64,000 nucleotides of DNA from Musa acuminata AAA Group (Eukaryota; Streptophyta; Magnoliopsida; Zingiberales; Musaceae), in NCBI RefSeq assembly GCF_036884655.1, contig NC_088356.1:10426001-10490000 (forward strand), given 5' to 3'. Within the stretch, counting starts at the first letter, position 1; every line of letters starts with the position of its first letter. The notes under the pieces were generated by a model. The model was not told the origin of the DNA and did not search any database. It saw only the letters and a list, made by a program, of their open reading frames with translations. Position numbers and translations under genes: made by a program. Shown here one piece after another: positions 1-11,463 of the stretch.

Positions 1-912
1 AGAACTTTGGAAGACCACTTGAAAGAAAACTCAAGTGATGAGGACTGTGACGATGACTTGGCACTTCTAACAAGAAAATTTAAAAAATTCATTAAAAGAA
101 ACGAGATTAAGAATGACACTAAAAATAAACTTGAACCCAAGAAGGACCAAGTTATTTGCTATGAGTGCAAAAAGTAGGGACACTACAAGAGTGATTGTCC
201 CCAAGCCAAAAAGAGAACAACAAAGAAGAAGGCGCTCAAAGCAACATGGGATTGTTCGAGCGCGTCCGAAGAAGAGGAGTCCAACACCGAGCAAGTTGCT
301 CATTATGCCTTAATGGCCATCAGAGAGGAGGTAACAAATTTATTAGATGCAGATTTATCTTTCGATGAATTATTAAATGCCTTCCATGACTTATTTGATG
401 AATGCAAGATTATCAATAGAAAATATAAATTGCTAAAAAAGGAGCATGATAGTCTTACTTGTGATTTTGATAAGTTAAAAACTGAATATCATGATAGTTT
501 AGATCCATACATCAAATGCCATGATCTAGAAACTCTCCAAAAAGAAAACTTGCTACTTAAAGACACCTTGAAGAAATTCGAGGTTGGTAGCAAGTCATTA
601 AACATGATCCTTGCAAACAAGGGTCACTTTCCAAAAAGGAGTGGAATTGGATTTATGAGAAGTTCTCACCAAAATCCAACCACCTTCATAAAAGGCCCCA
701 TCCTACATGTTCAACACCAAAACAAATGCAACTTTTATTACAAATTTGGACACAAGACGCATTATTGTCCATTCAAGAAAATTAGTCCAAACAAATTGAT
801 TTGGGTTTCTAAAGGAACCATGATAAATGCTATGCAACATGATAAACAATGTAGATCTATTTGTGAGGTACCCAAAAGCAAATGGGTACCTAAAAATTAT
901 CCCTTCCTGTAA
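1..912 (+). pseudogene. Copia (Sirevirus-like) gag, C-terminal part, broken
   Basis: The sequence enters the window inside a gag reading frame: an acidic stretch, a lysine-rich stretch, then a zinc knuckle C-x2-C-x4-H-x4-C (around 160-200) interrupted by a TAG codon at 175-177. The frame continues as a coiled, charged segment and reaches a second, damaged zinc-knuckle-like motif near 730-770, where the second Cys has become Tyr. It ends with a TAA at 910-912. Gag packages element RNA in virus-like particles. Positions 1-400 are almost identical to 6541-6940, where the same domain lies downstream of an LTR, so this is the same element family. The expected protease does not follow. It is not expected to make a full-length protein. 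Confidence 0.85.
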
Positions 913-1797
913 AAATATTAAAAACATAAAAATTTTAGGCTGGAGCAAGAAATAATATTCTGCTCCTTGATTCTCGATATTCATAACCCAAGATCCAAAA
1001 AGGAACTTGTAATGCTCTCTAGCCTTAATTACAGACGGAGATTATAAATTTAAAATCACAAATGCGACTTAGATACAACCTTATTTGACTTTTCAGAATT
1101 AGAAACATATGATTCCCAAATTCACATATCCCCTGGATTTTTGAACCCATCAATTTCATCCGTTCATAACCTTCGAATCTAACTCTGTATCATGAAGTGA
1201 CCAAGTCTGTCATGAACTTGCAAGACTTACCAACTTGAAGAAACTATCACAAACACGTGTACGACATTGAGAGTATGCACGTTAAAAATCTATCTTGATC
1301 GTGCAAAAGTCCTTATCTTAAAATAAAAAATTCTTACGTAATTACGTAAGTAAAGTTGATTGCTCTGAATGAAAATTCTCCTCAAGACAGAAAAACTCTC
1401 AGATCAGATCACATTGATCAGAACAAGTGCTCACCGCCTGCAAGCGGTGGCACCGCCCCAGCTGGAGGTAGCACCTCCAGCTGTCACGTGTTGCGAGCGG
1501 TTGCACCGCTCCAGCCAGAGGTGCAACCGCCCGCAACTCTGCCCCTTTTTAACCCAATCTAGGGCCGGCGGTGAAACCGACCCCAACTCACTCCCTTCCC
1601 TCCTCTGCTCTTCCAAGCCTCCTCCATCCCCATTTCTCCCATCTTAGCATCCCAAAAACCCCTCATTTCGAAGCAAAGCATCAACAATCCTTCCCTCTCT
1701 TGAAGATCTCACTAAGGTACTCTCTAAGAAGCCCTTAAACTCTGTTTTTTTATTCATTTACTCTTGCTCATCACTATTGTTCTAAACAGCAGTAGTT
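913..1797. other. Non-coding stretch upstream of the 369-aa ORF
   Basis: No recognisable pol domain is present where protease and integrase should begin. Positions 1431-1540 are GC-rich and carry the same kind of near-palindromic motif seen in the neighbouring LTR (GGTGGCACCGCC, GGTGCAACCGCC). Positions 1560-1797 look like a pyrimidine-rich leader running up to the ATG at 1798. This may be the promoter and 5' leader of the following ORF, but that is inference. Confidence 0.4.
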
Positions 1798-2907
1798 ATG
1801 GGATCTAGAAGATCCTCAAGGGACAAAGGAAAGAGGAGATTAGTAGAAGATTTTGATCTCACCCTTTTCGATTCAAAATACCATGATGAAAAATTTTCCT
1901 CTTTCGAACTTAGGAGTGTCAATAAGGGAAAATACGTAGACTTAAATAAACTAAGAGACTTAGAAACAATCCAATGGTTTGCAAACTTAGATCTACTTCC
2001 AATTTTGCAAATTAACAAACCCATCTATCCAAGACTTGTTAGATTGTTTTACAACAACATACAAGTAGATGAAGAAGAAAGAATGTCCACCTATCTTTTA
2101 GGACAACACATCTCAATTATGGATAGATTCATTTGCGACATGATAGGCATTCCCATGAAAAGTAGAGGACTTTACTTTAGAGGATCATGGGATGATGAAA
2201 CTATTGGAACAACATACGTTGAAGCCCTAGGAACAATTTTTGCCAATCCCAATTTAGCATTTGTTCCTAAAAGTTGTGAACATCTACTGCCTCTAAACAC
2301 TAAGGTACTTCATCATATCCTAACTAGCATCATTCTCCCTAAACAATACCATCATGATGAAGTAAGCCAATTAGAATTAGGAACTATGTATTTGATCATG
2401 AAAGGACATGACATCTGTCTTGGTTATCTTATCCAACAAAACATGTTAGAACTATCTAAGAAAGACATGATGCTCCCATATGGTGGTATAATAACTAGAA
2501 TAATGAAAGCCTACGATATTCTAATACCACCGGAAGAAGAAGTAATAAAAGTATATAGATTTAGCATAATTAATAAAAATCTACTTCACCGATTAAGATG
2601 TTTTTATAGAAACGGTAACTGGGTTAGAATGCCAAGAAGAACTGATCCTCCTCAACCTGAACCAGAACCGGAAACACCAGTATTTAGGGGTACCCAATCT
2701 CCTCCGATCTGTCCCTTTGAGGAAACACATCCATCTGAGCAAACTCATACATCATCTGTCGAAGATATTGGGATTCGGATGGATCGATTCGAACAAAGAC
2801 AAGAACGGCTTGAACAACGACAAGATCAAATCCTATCTGAGCTGCAGCAAATTCATCGTCAATTTGACTCCTTGTTTAGGCACTTTAATTTTCCACCTCA
2901 TGAATGA
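1798..2907 (+). CDS. 369-aa ORF inside the retroelement, function unknown
   Basis: This is an uninterrupted 369-codon frame, while every other coding region of the element is broken or missing. Residues 1-15 are basic. Residues 40-260 form a globular region with aromatic and Leu-rich helices that resembles the plant 'putative transposon protein' ORFs often found in LTR elements; I recognise the style, not a defined family. Residues 275-310 are Pro/Glu-rich. Residues 318-360 are a Gln/Arg/Glu-rich coiled coil with heptad-like repeats (RFEQRQERLEQRQ). No catalytic motif of protease, integrase, reverse transcriptase or RNase H is visible. It lies between the gag remnant and the RNase H tail, so it occupies the place of pol. 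It could be a captured host gene or a structural protein of a non-autonomous element. Confidence 0.6.
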   Translation: MGSRRSSRDKGKRRLVEDFDLTLFDSKYHDEKFSSFELRSVNKGKYVDLNKLRDLETIQWFANLDLLPILQINKPIYPRLVRLFYNNIQVDEEERMSTYLLGQHISIMDRFICDMIGIPMKSRGLYFRGSWDDETIGTTYVEALGTIFANPNLAFVPKSCEHLLPLNTKVLHHILTSIILPKQYHHDEVSQLELGTMYLIMKGHDICLGYLIQQNMLELSKKDMMLPYGGIITRIMKAYDILIPPEEEVIKVYRFSIINKNLLHRLRCFYRNGNWVRMPRRTDPPQPEPEPETPVFRGTQSPPICPFEETHPSEQTHTSSVEDIGIRMDRFEQRQERLEQRQDQILSELQQIHRQFDSLFRHFNFPPHE

Positions 2908-3188
2908 GCTTGTATGAACACAATCATCTGTTGTTATTGTAAACTCCTTATATTACTCACCATGATGTGCTTTGACTTGATCCTTGATATGGTTACCTGA
3001 TATATTTTGAGCATATGTAGAGTTGTAAACATCTATCGTGGTGAATATATGCCCTGTGCCTTGTGGTAAATATAAACTAAATGGTTATCTCGGATTTTAT
3101 ATTGAAACTAAAAGTTTTGAAAACCTTGTGCTTTGATAAATATAGTTTGAAAAAATGATGCAGTTGATAAGTCATTATCATTAATACT

Positions 3189-3287
3189 AAACATCAACTA
3201 GCCGATATTTTTACAAAACCTCTAAGTAAAGAACAATTTGATTTTATAAGAAGAGAATTAGGAATGTTGATGTGTCCGAATACTTAA
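3189..3287 (+). pseudogene. Copia RNase H C-terminal tail
   Basis: The 32-residue frame ending in TAA contains the hallmark end of Copia pol (QLADIFTKPLS, then an ending like FIRRELGML). The rest of reverse transcriptase and RNase H is absent upstream. It marks the original 3' end of pol in this element and shows that the 369-aa ORF stands where pol was lost. Confidence 0.85.
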
Positions 3288-3621
3288 ACTAGTTAAAATT
3301 ACTTTTCGAACTTTATTGAATGATCAAATCACTTGATTGCCATGTGTTGAAATGTTTTTGTAGCATAATCTGGTCCGAATGCATGAAAGAATTCATCTCA
3401 TTTTCGGACTCGCTTAACAGTTGGAATGATAAAAATCAAACACGCTCTTATGAAAAATATTTTTCGAAATGGATTTGATAAAATGACTTTCCTCCTTCAT
3501 GCACAAAGAATTATAACATACAAGGAGAAGAAGTATTCAAAGCATTATACTTATCATGTCTTCCTTTATATGCTTGATAACTTGCTTATATTGTTCTCCT
3601 GGTATCACATCTACCATGCTT

Positions 3622-3646
3622 TTTGTTGATGACAAAGGGGGAGAAA
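3622..3646 (+). promoter_or_regulatory. Upstream polypurine-tract-like motif
   Basis: The motif TTGTTGATGACAAAGGGGGA lies about 430 bp before the LTR, in the non-coding part of the element. A second purine tract lies directly at the LTR boundary (4057-4070). Multiple PPT-like copies before the 3' LTR are a known trait of Sireviruses. The same motif occurs in the minus-strand element at 13634-13668 and, altered, at 14160-14195. Confidence 0.6.
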
Positions 3647-4056
3647 TATATGAATTGATTTGATGCTATAAACACTGATGCTATGATTATGCCATGCCTG
3701 CATCATCAAGAGATATATGAAAAGATGTCATATATAGAAATGCAACACTTGCTAAAATATAAGAAATGTGTGCATCATGTAATGATATCAAAATCTTACT
3801 TCACAGCTTTACATGTTGATATCTTACAATATGATGAATTGTTACTATTACCATCATTCAAACTTGTAATGTAAAATTTGAAAATGAATGTCAAGCCTTG
3901 ACATCATCTTCAAAGAGATACATCATGATAGGAATCATGATGGGAATATGTCTCTTGAATTTATAAGGTTTTAAATTCAAGAATGACTTATCTCAAGTAT
4001 GGCATATAGACAGGAGGAGTTAAGGTTAAATCCATTATCAATTGATTGTCATCATC

Positions 4057-4070
4057 AAAAAGGGGGAGAT
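4057..4070 (+). promoter_or_regulatory. Polypurine tract (plus-strand primer site)
   Basis: AAAAAGGGGGAGAT ends exactly where the LTR begins with TGTTGAATC. Its position and purine content are those of the PPT used to prime plus-strand DNA synthesis. It assigns the internal sequence on the left to an element whose 3' LTR is 4071-5833. Confidence 0.85.
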
Positions 4071-5833
4071 TGTTGAATCTCGGATTTTGATGACGAAGTC
4101 AATTGTCATTTGTTGTCTAATCTATGTGTTGAGATAAGTGTGCAGGATTAACTACGATGAAAGTAAGACATGCAGCAGGAGTTACGCCGGAGTCATGACA
4201 ATGATCATGTTGGGAGTTCGAGAGCTCGACGGAAGTTCGGACAGTCGTCGGAGGTTCTGCGGGAACAAATCCGAGAAGTCCAGAAGCTTGCCAAAGAAGC
4301 TCGTCGGAACTTGCCAAGTGGATCGTCGCAAGTCCAGGAGTTTGCCGGAAGTCTACAGGAGCATCACCGAGGGTTCATCGGATGATCGACGGAAGTTCGC
4401 CGGAAACTCGCCGGAAGAAGCGATTGACGCACCGGAGCAAGCTGCAGAAATTGTCTTAGGATTTATCGTAGTTAGCACTAATGATTAAGTTGAAAATGGG
4501 AGGTGATCCCATTAGCTTAATCTTGGGGCAATTGGGCCCCTGAAAAACCCAAATTGGGCCGAATGGATCAACCCATTCGGACCCTGGTTGTTGTGGGAGG
4601 TGCAACCGCCCAAGCCAGGAGGTAGCACCGCCTGGGCTAAGTCTCACAGGGAGACTGGGTGGTGCAACCGCCCCAGCCAGGAGGTGCAACCGCCTGGGCT
4701 CAGTCTCCGAGCGAGACTGGGCGGTGCAACCTCTCCTGACAAGAGGTGGCACCGCCTGAGCTCAAGTTTCGAGCTCTGCCAGGTGGTGCAACCGCCCCAG
4801 TCAGGAGGTGCAACCGCCTGAGCTCGGTCTTCGAGCTCTGGCAGAGAGGTGCAACCGCCCCTGACAGAGGTGGCACCGCCCAGAGGCTCAGTCTTCGAGC
4901 TTTGCCAGGCGGTGCAACCGCCCCAGTCAGGAGGTGCAACCGCCTGATCCCGGAATTCCGGGAATTGACAGTTTTGAGCTCCAAATTTGAACTGGGTTGG
5001 GGCCTATAAATACCCCACCCATTCAGCACTGAAAGGTAGCAACTTACACTCAAAATCTTGATATCTTTATGTGATTCTTAGAGCTTAAAACTGTTGTAAA
5101 GACCAAAAGTTCTCCTTCTGTTCTTCAAAGTTTGAGTTGTAAAGAGAGGAGAGAAAACTTCTGTAAGGGTTGTCTCCTAAGCCCATCAAAAGGAGTGAAT
5201 CTGTAAAAGGGTGGTTGGCCTTCGCCTATTGAAGGAAGGCCTCTAGTTGACGTCGGTGACCTCGTCGGTGGAGGAAGCCAAAAGTGGAGTAGGTCAAGAT
5301 TGACCGAACCACTCTAAATCTCGGTTTGCATTTCCTTTGAGCATTTTACCTTCACTGCAAACTTCTCAATAGCTTACTGCTTTCTGCCATTTTACGAACG
5401 AGTTTCTAAGTTCAGAACTTTTCGAATCTACGTTTAGACGTAAATCGGCTTTTTTCGTACGATCATCATATTTCAGTTTACGTTTATGTTTTGATTTCAA
5501 TCATAATTGTTTACTGCCTTCTGCGATCTTACGAATAAGTTTCGAAGTTCAGAACTTTCTAAATCTGCGTTTAGACGTAAATCGGTTTTTATCGTACGAA
5601 CGTCGCATTTCAATTTGCGCTTGTATTCTGCTTTCCATCATAAACTGCAAACTACCTTCATAGATCTACTTTAACGTTATCTCGCTTAATCTCAAGTTAA
5701 AGTAATCTTAGAATCGGCTTTCACATCGAAATCGTTTTTATCGAACGAACGCAGCTTTCGTTTTAATCGCTGAAAAATTTCTGCTGCACTAATTCACCCC
5801 CCCCCCCCCCTCTTAGTGCTCTTGATCCTAACA
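4071..5833 (+). repeat. LTR of Sirevirus-like Copia element, shared by two partial elements
   Basis: It begins TGTTGAATCT and ends GATCCTAACA (TG...CA). A polypurine tract lies immediately upstream and a tRNA-Met primer binding site immediately downstream. The length is about 1.76 kb. Inside are an array of GC-rich palindromic motifs (4601-4946), a candidate TATA (TATAAATA near 5005), and a run of C residues near the 3' end (about 5800-5811), as in other Sirevirus LTRs. It has internal sequence of the family on both sides and therefore serves as 3' LTR of the left half and 5' LTR of the right half. Confidence 0.9.
4595..4950 (+). repeat. 62-bp tandem array of paired GGTGCAACCGCC motifs in the LTR
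   Basis: The core TGCAACCGCC (or a close variant) occurs at 4601, 4663, 4725, 4787, 4850 and 4913, each followed about 22 bp later by a second copy (4623, 4685, 4747, 4809, 4871, 4935). That gives six units of 62-63 bp with twelve motif copies. The motif is a near palindrome (GGCGGTGCAACCGCC). The linker carries a diverging CTCAGTCTTCGAGCT-type sequence. The array lies upstream of the candidate TATA, so it may be an enhancer array. Confidence 0.85.
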
Positions 5834-5835
5834 AT

Positions 5836-5847
5836 TGGTATCAGAGC
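5836..5847 (+). promoter_or_regulatory. Primer binding site (initiator tRNA-Met)
   Basis: TGGTATCAGAGC, two bases after the LTR end, is the standard complement of the 3' end of plant initiator tRNA-Met. It defines the start of the internal region that continues into the gag at 5884. Confidence 0.9.
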
Positions 5848-5883
5848 TCGGTTAACTCTCAAACGGATTAAAATCCAAGAGAG

Positions 5884-6940
5884 ATGGCTTACGCCGGCCA
5901 TTCTATTACATGTCCACCCATGTTTAATGGGACGGACTACACCTATTGGAAGACCCGAATGAGGATCTTTCTTATTTCTATGGACTTTGAACTTTGGAAT
6001 CTTGTCGAGAATGATTTTTCGAAGTCTTCTCTTCCAATGATCGATTGGAATGATTTGGAGAAGAAGGCTTTCGCTCTTAATGCAAAGGCTATGAATGCCT
6101 TATTTTGTGCACTTGATAAAAATGAGTTTAATCGTGTTTCGATTTGTGAAACCGCATTTGATATTTGGCACACACTCGAAGTGACTCATGAAGGCACAAG
6201 TAGAGTGAAAGAGTCAAAAATCAATCTTTTGTTACACTCTTTCGAACTTTTTCGGATGAAACCGAGTGAGACTATTGGCGACATGTTTACCCGTTTCACG
6301 AATGTCATCAACGGTCTAAAAGGACTCGAAAAAAGTTTTTCAGATTTTGAGCTCGTAAATAAGATTCTAAGATCCCTTCCTAAGAGTTGGGATCCTAAAG
6401 TCACTGCTATTCAAGAGGCGAAAGATCTAAACAACTTCCCTCTTGAAGAACTAATTGGGTCATTAATGACCTACGAGATGACTTGCAAAGCTCATGAAGA
6501 GCAATAAGACATCCTTCCAAAGAACAGGAAGGATATGGCACTTAGAACTTTGGAAGACCACGAAAGAAAACTCAAGTGATGAGGACTGTGACGATGACTT
6601 GGCCCTTCTAACAAGAAAATTTAAAAAATTCATTAAAAGAAACAAGATTAAGAATGACACTAAAAATAAACTTGAACCCAAGAAGGACCAAGTTATTTGC
6701 TATGAGTGCAAAAAGTCGGGACACTACAAGAGTGATTGTCCCCAAGCCAAAAAGAGAACAACAAAGAAGAAGACGCTCAAAGCAACATGGGATGATTCGA
6801 GCGCGTCCGAAGAAGAGGAGTCCAACACCGAGCAAGTTGCTCATTATGCCTTAATGGCCATCGGAGAGTAGGTAACAAATTTATTAGATATAGATTTATC
6901 TTTCGATGAATTATTAAATGTCTTCCATGACTTATTTGAG
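5884..6940 (+). pseudogene. Copia gag (UBN2 type), 5' part, frameshifted and truncated
   Basis: The ATG at 5884 follows the primer site by about 36 bp. Residues 1-207 form the capsid-like UBN2 domain, starting with a FNGTDYTYWKTRM-type motif. A TAA at 6505-6507 interrupts the frame. A 2-bp deletion near 6560, seen against the copy at position 20, shifts the next part. The zinc knuckle CYECKKSGHYKSDC (near 6700) is intact here, unlike in the copy at 160-200. Coding sequence stops abruptly at 6940, where AT-rich repeat DNA begins; pol is absent. Confidence 0.9.
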
Positions 6941-8222
6941 ATTGTGATAATCTTATCTCAATAATATCGATATTAATTTATAATTTAGAAAAACATATTT
7001 TTTATTATTGATAAAATCATAATAATATATTATTATAAATTTTATAATTTAAGATAATAATAATATAATATTAAAATATTAAGGATATAGTGATAAATCA
7101 TATCATAGTTTATCATGATTTAGAATCCCTAATCTCGATTTTTTATTACACTAACTGTTATTGATATAAAACTTATCCTATGATATCATGAATTAACGGT
7201 ATATGATTCATTATTTTTTTATTGATAATGATTATAAATTTATATGCATAAATAAACATTTTAAAAATATAATAATTATATGTTTTATTTTAAAAATAAT
7301 TATAAAAATATTTATTAAATTATTTAATAATTTCGAAAATCATTTTGAGATCTAATCTTTATTATTGATAAAATCAAGATAATATTTTATAATTTAAAAT
7401 TATAATTATATATTCTTAAAATATCTTTGAGATCGTGATAATCTTATATCAATGATATCTATATTATTTTATAATTTAGAAAAACATGTTATTTCATTAT
7501 TGATAGAATCATTATTAATTATTATTATAAATTTTATAATTTAAGATAATGGTAATATAATATTTAAATATTAAGGAGATCGTGATAAATCATATCATGA
7601 TTTAGAATACATTGATCATGATTTAGAATATCTTAATCATGATCTCGATTCTTTTTTACACTAACTCATTTTAGATAGATTTTTGGTATAGATATAAAGC
7701 TCACTGTTATGAATTAACAGTACCAATGAGTATAACTCACTAAATTTTTATTAATAATGATTATAAATTTATATGCACAAATAAAAATTATAAAAATATA
7801 ATAATTATATATTTTATTTAAAAATAATTATAAAATAATTATTAAATTATTTCATATTTTCATAAATCATTTTGTGATCTAATCTTTATTATTAATAGAA
7901 TTAAGATCATGATAATCTTATCTCAATGATATATATATTATTTCATAATTTAGAAAAACATGTTCTTTATTATTGATAGAATCATGATAATATATTATTA
8001 TAAATTTATAATTTAAGATTATGATAATATAATATTAAAATTTTAAGGAGATCATGATAAATCATATCATGGTTTATCATGATTTAAAATCCCTTAGTCA
8101 TTATATCGATTCATTGTTACACTAACTCATTCTAGAAAGATTTTTGATAATGGATATAAAACTCACCCTAAGACATCATGAATTAATGGTATTGATGATT
8201 ATCACTCACAATTTTTATTGAT
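6941..8222. repeat. AT-rich tandem repeat, unit about 485 bp, about 2.6 copies
   Basis: Copies begin at about 6941, 7430 and 7905, each with GAGATCGTGATAATCTTAT-like sequence followed by the same order of blocks (TTTAGAAAAACATGTT, ATCATGATAAATCATATCATG, ACACTAACTCATT, GATTATAAATTTATATGCA). The third copy is cut short near 8222. Copies differ by scattered substitutions and small indels. It directly abuts the truncated gag at 6940 and has no coding capacity. Confidence 0.85.
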
Positions 8223-9159
8223 AAATCTTCTTTTTAATTGCTCATGAAAGCTACTACGAAGTACAAACATTAATTTCATTTTGGTGAACTTAAACATCAT
8301 GCTTTGCCGGTCCAAAGGTTCACCACCGTTAAACTCTGTAATGAGGTACATACCTATAGGAAGAGAATTATCAAGAACTTAATTTGTAGTATAAAAATAA
8401 GCATCTAGTAATCAATCATATACTTTCTCGTCAATTGCTACATACTTATATATTTTTATAAAACACTGATTCATAATTTAAAATAGTTATGCGAGAATGA
8501 AGACTATAAAACAATCACATATAGGTTCATGAGAACATGTCATGCCACAAGTAATATATACAGGAATAATAAAATATGGCTGATATGTAAAACATATAAT
8601 ATTTAAGCATATTGAAATAATATATCAACATACATGCTTATCCAAAGTTTTGATATCCAATATATTGAAACTTCATACCAAATTGCATAACAAAATTTTA
8701 AGGTTTTTCATTCAGGCAGACAAGCCACTTGCCTCAAATCCAAGCTATAATTTATTGACATAATTAGTCAATCAAATCTTGATCAATAAGAAATACAACA
8801 AATTCTTATAAGAAGTTTTTTTTTTTTTTATAATTTCGGTCTACTGCTCTCTGATGATAAATCCATCACTAATGGATTTTGTTTCTAATAACGTATTTCA
8901 GTTTCCATTTTATATCTTATGGTTATATTTGTTTAGTAGGATTTCTATTTATTCCTTCAGAGAGCATATATGAAATGGCCCTTTCAAAATAAACTTTTTT
9001 GTCCCTGAATAAAAATTCGTGAATGCCAGCACTATCCGTACTTTTTTTTGTCTCTTCAAGAACATCTATCTCAAGACCTAAACCTAACATTCCGTACTTT
9101 TAGTTTTGCTTTGGTGTTAACCGATTCCCCCAATGGCATCGTTAAACTAGCAGAACGAC
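8223..9159. other. Intergenic, no feature recognised
   Basis: AT-rich DNA with a poly-T run near 8818-8830. I see no open frame, RNA gene or element terminus. The left end of the next element's LTR is lost somewhere around 9150-9170. Confidence 0.5.
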
Positions 9160-10523
9160 AATCCCATTTCGATTCAAATCCTTTCATTTCGATTAAACCC
9201 CATTCCGACGAAAATCATTTCTGACAAAAACCATTTCGTAAATATCTTAACTTAAAACACATTCGTATATATAGTGAAAGCAGTAGGCAAGTAAAGTAGG
9301 GAAAGGTTGTTTGCAGTAAATGTAAATTGTAAGAAGTAAATGCAAACTGAGTTATAATGGTTCGGTCGTCATGATCTACATCCACTCCACCGATTCCTCT
9401 TCCGTCGAGGCCACCAGCATCCACTATCAGTCTTCCTTTAATAGGCGAAGACCAACCATCTTTTACATCACTCTTCTCCTTTTCACAGGTTTAGGAGACA
9501 ACCTTTACAAGCACTCACTCCTCTCTAAACAGAATTCTAAACTTAGGTCTAGAGGAGGAGATTTCTCAAGTGATTACAATATCATTTTTTCACTTTAAAA
9601 CTCTCTGTGCTTATATATGTTAACCAGGGATGAGAGGGGTATTTATAGGCTTCAAGTTGATTCAAACTTGGAGCCTAAAAATGTCTTATACTGAGTTTCT
9701 TGGGTACGGGCGGTATCATCGCCAATGTCAGTTTGACACTGACATTGCACTGGGTGGTACCATCGCTTGACACCTTGCACTAGGCGGTACCACCGCCCAG
9801 AGCTCCTGGGAGATTGAGTCTCAGGCGGTGCCACCACCCTAGTCTGGCGGTGCCACCGCCAAACAGGGTCCAGCATCCTCGTTGGGCCTTAAATCCGGCC
9901 TAAACCAACCTAACTTCGGGCTCAGTTGGCCCTTAACAGAGTTTATGAGATTACCTCCCAAATTACACTCTAATTATATACTAACTATGATTCTTAAGAC
10001 ATATTTTAAGCGAATCAAGTCTAGTTAGTCTTGGTTTCTTCTGGCGAACTTCCGACGATCTCTTGGCAATGCTCCAGCGGACTCCCGGTAAGCTCTTGGA
10101 CTTCACAACGATCTTCTTGGCGTGTTCCAACGAGCTTCTTTTGCAAGCTCCTGGACTTCTCGGTTAGTTCCGGTAGAACTTTCGATGAACGTCTAGACTT
10201 CCGACGAACTCTCGAACTCCCAACGAAATCACGTTCTTGACTCCGGAACTTCATTTTATTTTATGCCTTGTTATCATAGTTAATCATGCACATATAAAAC
10301 ACACTTCGATCTAGACAATTATTACTAAGCATGAATCATGTTGTCCAGCATGTCATTGGTCCATCGATGCTTTGTTTGATTCTTCGATGCATTGTCCTTT
10401 CTTGTGGTCTATTGCCCAATCGACCAGTTGACCTTCGCAACTCCGATATCCTTGGTGCAATATCTGCTCTTCTTGGCCCGATGCTCGAATCCATGGTCTG
10501 AAGTCTTCTACTGATATATCAAC
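9160..10523 (-). repeat. 3' LTR, distal part (interrupted by nested Copia)
   Basis: It aligns block by block with 16400-17700: AGTAGGCAAGTAAAGTAGGG, GGTTCGGTCGTC, CCACCGATTCCTCTTCCGTC, the GGCGGTACCACCGCC-type motifs (five variants at 9712-9862), and the region near 10030-10250 rich in GAACTTCC/TCCAGCGG blocks. The outermost bases (about 40-50) of the LTR are missing or unrecognisable. Confidence 0.8.
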
Positions 10524-11121
10524 TGTGAAAGGGATATAAACAGGAATAACCTTTGTATATGAACAAATACTAGTAGGCCATAACATGCAGCGGAATTAAA
10601 TGGAAGCACAATCAAATAAAACACCAAGATATACATGGAAAACTCCTTCAATGTGAAGGGTAAAAAATCACGGGGAAAACTAGAGATAATCCACTATGAG
10701 AATAATGAATATACAAATCTCAATCTCTTGCCTTAAACCCTAGCAACAATCACAAGAGAATAACTGTGATACAAGGATCACGTCACTGCCCATAATATCT
10801 AAAACCTCCCCAAGTAATCATAGCAAGAGTCTACTATAGATTTGATCTAACCTAAGATAAGAACACTGCTAGATGATTGAGAATAGTCTCTCTGCGTTAT
10901 CCTTGTCTTCTTCTCTTTCTTTCTCTTACTTTTCTACCTTGTTCTCCTTCTTTTCTTTGGAATCTCGTGGCTGCAGCCTTCTCCCACGTTGCTACCTTTT
11001 TCTACCTCTAAAACGCAGCCTCCACCCCCCCTTATATTGATCTAGGGTTAGGTTAAGAGGGGGTGTGGGTTGTGGGCTTATAAAGCCCACATTGGGATGA
11101 ACATGGGTTATCAGCCCAACA
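10524..11121 (-). repeat. 3' LTR of nested Copia
   Basis: 598 bp from TG (10524) to CA (11121). On the minus strand a purine tract (GAAGGGGCAGGT) directly precedes it. It contains blocks shared with 12637-13217, such as ATGCAGCGGAATTAAATG and ATCCACTATGAGAATAATGA. Confidence 0.85.
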
Positions 11122-11463
11122 ACCTGCCCCTTCAGCCCATAAGGGAGGTTGTCTCATGACTCCTCAATGTGAAGTTATGCCGACCAGCTATCGGCATATC
11201 TCTTGTCTTTCTTTTGGTAAAGTCTTTGTCAACATGTTTGCTACGTTATCATTTGCTTCCTGGTAACTCTCTGGTTCACCTGCATTAGTAAGCATCACAT
11301 ACTCATCTGTAGAGTATCTTTTGGAAGGTTGACGTTGTCTAGAAGATCTTCTCAACTGAGGTTCTATTGGAACTTGCTCTCCTACTTCTTCTTGCTCAAC
11401 ATGTCCTACAAGTAGATCAACATCAGGTTCTACACCATCTTCCTATATATCTCCCCCATCACC

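Noticed and set aside
4595..4950. CRISPR-like array
   Set aside because: The regular repeats lie inside a plant LTR and the linkers are themselves repeated. CRISPR arrays do not occur in plant nuclear DNA.
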